DNA of 5,790 bases from an uncultured Erythrobacter sp. (GTDB lineage Bacteria; Pseudomonadota; Alphaproteobacteria; Sphingomonadales; Sphingomonadaceae). Position numbers and translations under genes: made by a program. Shown piece after piece: positions 4,243 through 5,790 of this stretch; position 1 is the first letter of the stretch, and every line of letters starts with the position of its first letter. The notes beneath the pieces were generated by a model that had not been told where the DNA came from, did not search any database, and saw nothing but the letters and a program-made list of their open reading frames with translations. The stretch is from the NCBI GenBank assembly GCA_947258465.1, contig CAMYIQ010000008.1, positions 1 to 5,790 on the forward strand. Reading direction: 5' to 3'.

Positions 4243-5790
4243 CTATCCGCTTTCGAGCTTCCGCCATGCCAGCCCGGCAAATTCGCATAGCAGCGGGCGC
4301 GTATCGCGCGGGTCGATGATGTCCTCGACATTGAAGCGTTCGGCGCTGCGGAATGGCGAAGTGACCTTGTCGAGCCGTGCGCGGATCGCGGCGAGTTCGG
4401 CCTCGGGATCTTCGGCGGCTTCGAGGTCGGATTTATAGGCCACTTCCAGCCCGCCCGCGATCGGCAGGCTGCCCCAGTCGCCGCTCGGCCAGCAATAGCG
4501 ATACTGGTAGGTTTCGGCATTGCTCATCGCGCTTCCGGCAATGCCATAGGCGCGGCGCAGCACGATGCTCGCGAGCGGGACTGTGGCCTTGTAGACCGCA
4601 TTCATCGCCTGCACGCCATAGCGGATGGTCCCCGCCATTTCCGCCTCGCGCCCGATCATGAAGCCGGGATTGTCGACCAGATGGACGATGGGCAGGCGGA
4701 ACTGGTCGGCGAGCTTGACGAACCGCTCGACCTTTTCGCTCGATTTGGCATCCCATGATCCGCCGAGATAGCTTGGATCGCTCGCCAGAACTGCCACCGG
4801 CCAGCCGTCGAGCCGCGCGAGCGCGGTGATGCAGGCGCGGCCCCACATGCGACCGATTTCGAACACGGTGCCCTGGTCGAAGACCATGTCGAGGCAGCGG
4901 CGCATCGAATAGACGGCCTTCGGATCGCGCGGGACGAGGCTGAGCAGCGCCTCCTCGCGGCGATGAACCGGATCGGTGCAATGCGACCTGCGGGCAAGCT
5001 GGCCGGCATGTTCGGGCATGAAACTGAGGAAATGCCGCGCGCGGGCGAAGGCTTCGGCCTCGCTCGTCACCTCGTCGTCGACCACGCCGTTGCGGGTGTG
5101 GATGCCGCTGCCGCCGAGCTCTTCCTTGGCCTGCTGGTGGTCGGTAGAGCCCTTGTAGCTTTCGCCCAGCCCATCGACCACGGCAGGCCCGGCGGCGAAA
5201 ATCTGGCTGAGGCCCTTGACCATGATCGAATAGTGGCTGGCTACCGTGCGCGCGGCGCCGAGGCCTGCGGTGGGGCCGAGCGCGAGCGCGACGACCGGCA
5301 CGGTGTCGAGATTCGTCACCACGTCCGACCATCCGGGTACGGCGGGAATATAGGTCGCGCCGATTTGCTCGAGCGTTTTGACCGACCCGCCGCCGCCAGT
5401 GCCGTCGATCATGCGGATGAGCGGGAGTTTCAGCTCATGCGCCATCTTTTCGGCCTGCACCATCTTGCGGCTGATCCCGGCATCCGCCGCGCCGCCGCGA
5501 ATCGTGAAATCGTCGGCGGTAGCCACCACCGGGCGCCCTTCGATCAGCGCCTTGCCGAACAGGAAGGGGGCGGGGAGAACAGACTCTAGATTGCCATCCT
5601 CGTCATACGAACCTTTGCCGGCGATCTTGCCGATCTCGCGAAAAGAACCATCGTCGACCAGTGCCGCGAGCCGGGCGCGGGCATCCATTTTGCCGCGTGC
5701 ATGCTGACGGGCGACCTTCTCCTCGCCGCCCATTCGTTCGGCCAGCGCCTCGCGTGCACGCAGTTCTTCGAGTTCTTTTTTCCAGCTCAC
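4243..5790 (-). CDS. Acyl-CoA carboxylase carboxyltransferase (beta) subunit
   Basis: The 515 visible residues cover both crotonase-like halves of a biotin-dependent carboxyltransferase, the usual length for PccB/MccB-type subunits (about 510-535). The protein should transfer carboxyl from carboxybiotin to an acyl-CoA in the cytoplasm, with a biotin carboxylase/biotin carrier alpha subunit that is not in this window. N-terminal half: RGKMDARARLAALVDDGSF (32-50) and DDFTIRGGAADAG (93-105). C-terminal half: VDNPGFMIG (372-380), RRAYGIAGSAM (412-422), SPFRSAER (478-485) and DPRDTR (493-498). Two differences from textbook PccB stand out: the DSGGAR loop is replaced by DGTGGGGSV (129-137), and the acidic residue usual in the KAYGGAYD motif appears to be Ser420. 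The substrate (propionyl-, methylcrotonyl-, geranyl- or another acyl-CoA) is therefore not assignable. The first codon is a GTG occupying the last three bases of the window; the N-terminus looks family-like, but an upstream start or ribosome binding site cannot be examined. The upstream partner genes probably lie beyond the window. Confidence 0.88.
   Translation of the reverse strand: MSWKKELEELRAREALAERMGGEEKVARQHARGKMDARARLAALVDDGSFREIGKIAGKGSYDEDGNLESVLPAPFLFGKALIEGRPVVATADDFTIRGGAADAGISRKMVQAEKMAHELKLPLIRMIDGTGGGGSVKTLEQIGATYIPAVPGWSDVVTNLDTVPVVALALGPTAGLGAARTVASHYSIMVKGLSQIFAAGPAVVDGLGESYKGSTDHQQAKEELGGSGIHTRNGVVDDEVTSEAEAFARARHFLSFMPEHAGQLARRSHCTDPVHRREEALLSLVPRDPKAVYSMRRCLDMVFDQGTVFEIGRMWGRACITALARLDGWPVAVLASDPSYLGGSWDAKSSEKVERFVKLADQFRLPIVHLVDNPGFMIGREAEMAGTIRYGVQAMNAVYKATVPLASIVLRRAYGIAGSAMSNAETYQYRYCWPSGDWGSLPIAGGLEVAYKSDLEAAEDPEAELAAIRARLDKVTSPFRSAERFNVEDIIDPRDTRPLLCEFAGLAWRKLESG

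Noticed and set aside
4963..5589. 208-codon open frame on the + strand opposite the carboxyltransferase
   Set aside because: It is a long antisense frame typical of GC-rich genes; the opposite strand encodes clear family motifs and this frame's product resembles nothing I know.
1..5790. Mobile element, CRISPR array, toxin-antitoxin or phage-defence system
   Set aside because: No direct-repeat array, terminal inverted repeats, transposase, integrase or defence-type domain is visible; all the genes belong to common housekeeping or stress families.

Overview
The window reads as an ordinary, compact chromosomal stretch from a GC-rich (by eye about 60-65%) alphaproteobacterium. The most likely group is the Sphingomonadales, possibly an Erythrobacter/Altererythrobacter-type organism. 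That placement rests on protein style: the Nudix protein with a basic N-terminus starting 'MLHLIP', the short 6-phosphogluconolactonase, and the DinB and Dps variants. It does not rest on any marker gene. I see no rRNA, tRNA, CRISPR array, insertion sequence, integrase or attachment site, and coding density is high throughout.

Layout. Positions 73-534 (+) encode a Dps/ferritin-like iron-storage protein with a complete ferroxidase centre. A strong GC-rich hairpin (about 562-591) follows. Next are a compact 6-phosphogluconolactonase (610-1230, +) and a Nudix hydrolase (1218-1688, +) that overlap by 13 bases and are probably translationally coupled. A 65-base convergent gap leads to dinB (DNA polymerase IV, 2872-1754, -). 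A 67-base divergent regulatory region separates dinB from a Bcr/CflA-type MFS exporter (2940-4205, +). A 37-base convergent gap leads to an acyl-CoA carboxylase carboxyltransferase (beta) subunit (5790-4243, -), whose apparent GTG start is exactly the last codon of the window.

Function. There is no single pathway here. Dps (iron and peroxide protection), the Nudix hydrolase (possible clearance of unwanted or damaged nucleotides, substrate unknown), DinB (translesion synthesis) and the exporter all fit a loose stress-tolerance theme, but their promoters look independent. 6-Phosphogluconolactonase belongs to the oxidative pentose phosphate/Entner-Doudoroff route, yet zwf, edd and glk are not adjacent. 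The carboxyltransferase needs a biotin carboxylase partner that is not in this window.

No previously undescribed system is evident. The observations most worth checking are the shortened lactonase coupled to a Nudix enzyme, the atypical glycine-rich loop in the carboxyltransferase, the dps-pgl hairpin, and repeated TGCAA motifs between dinB and the exporter where no alphaproteobacterial LexA box is seen.
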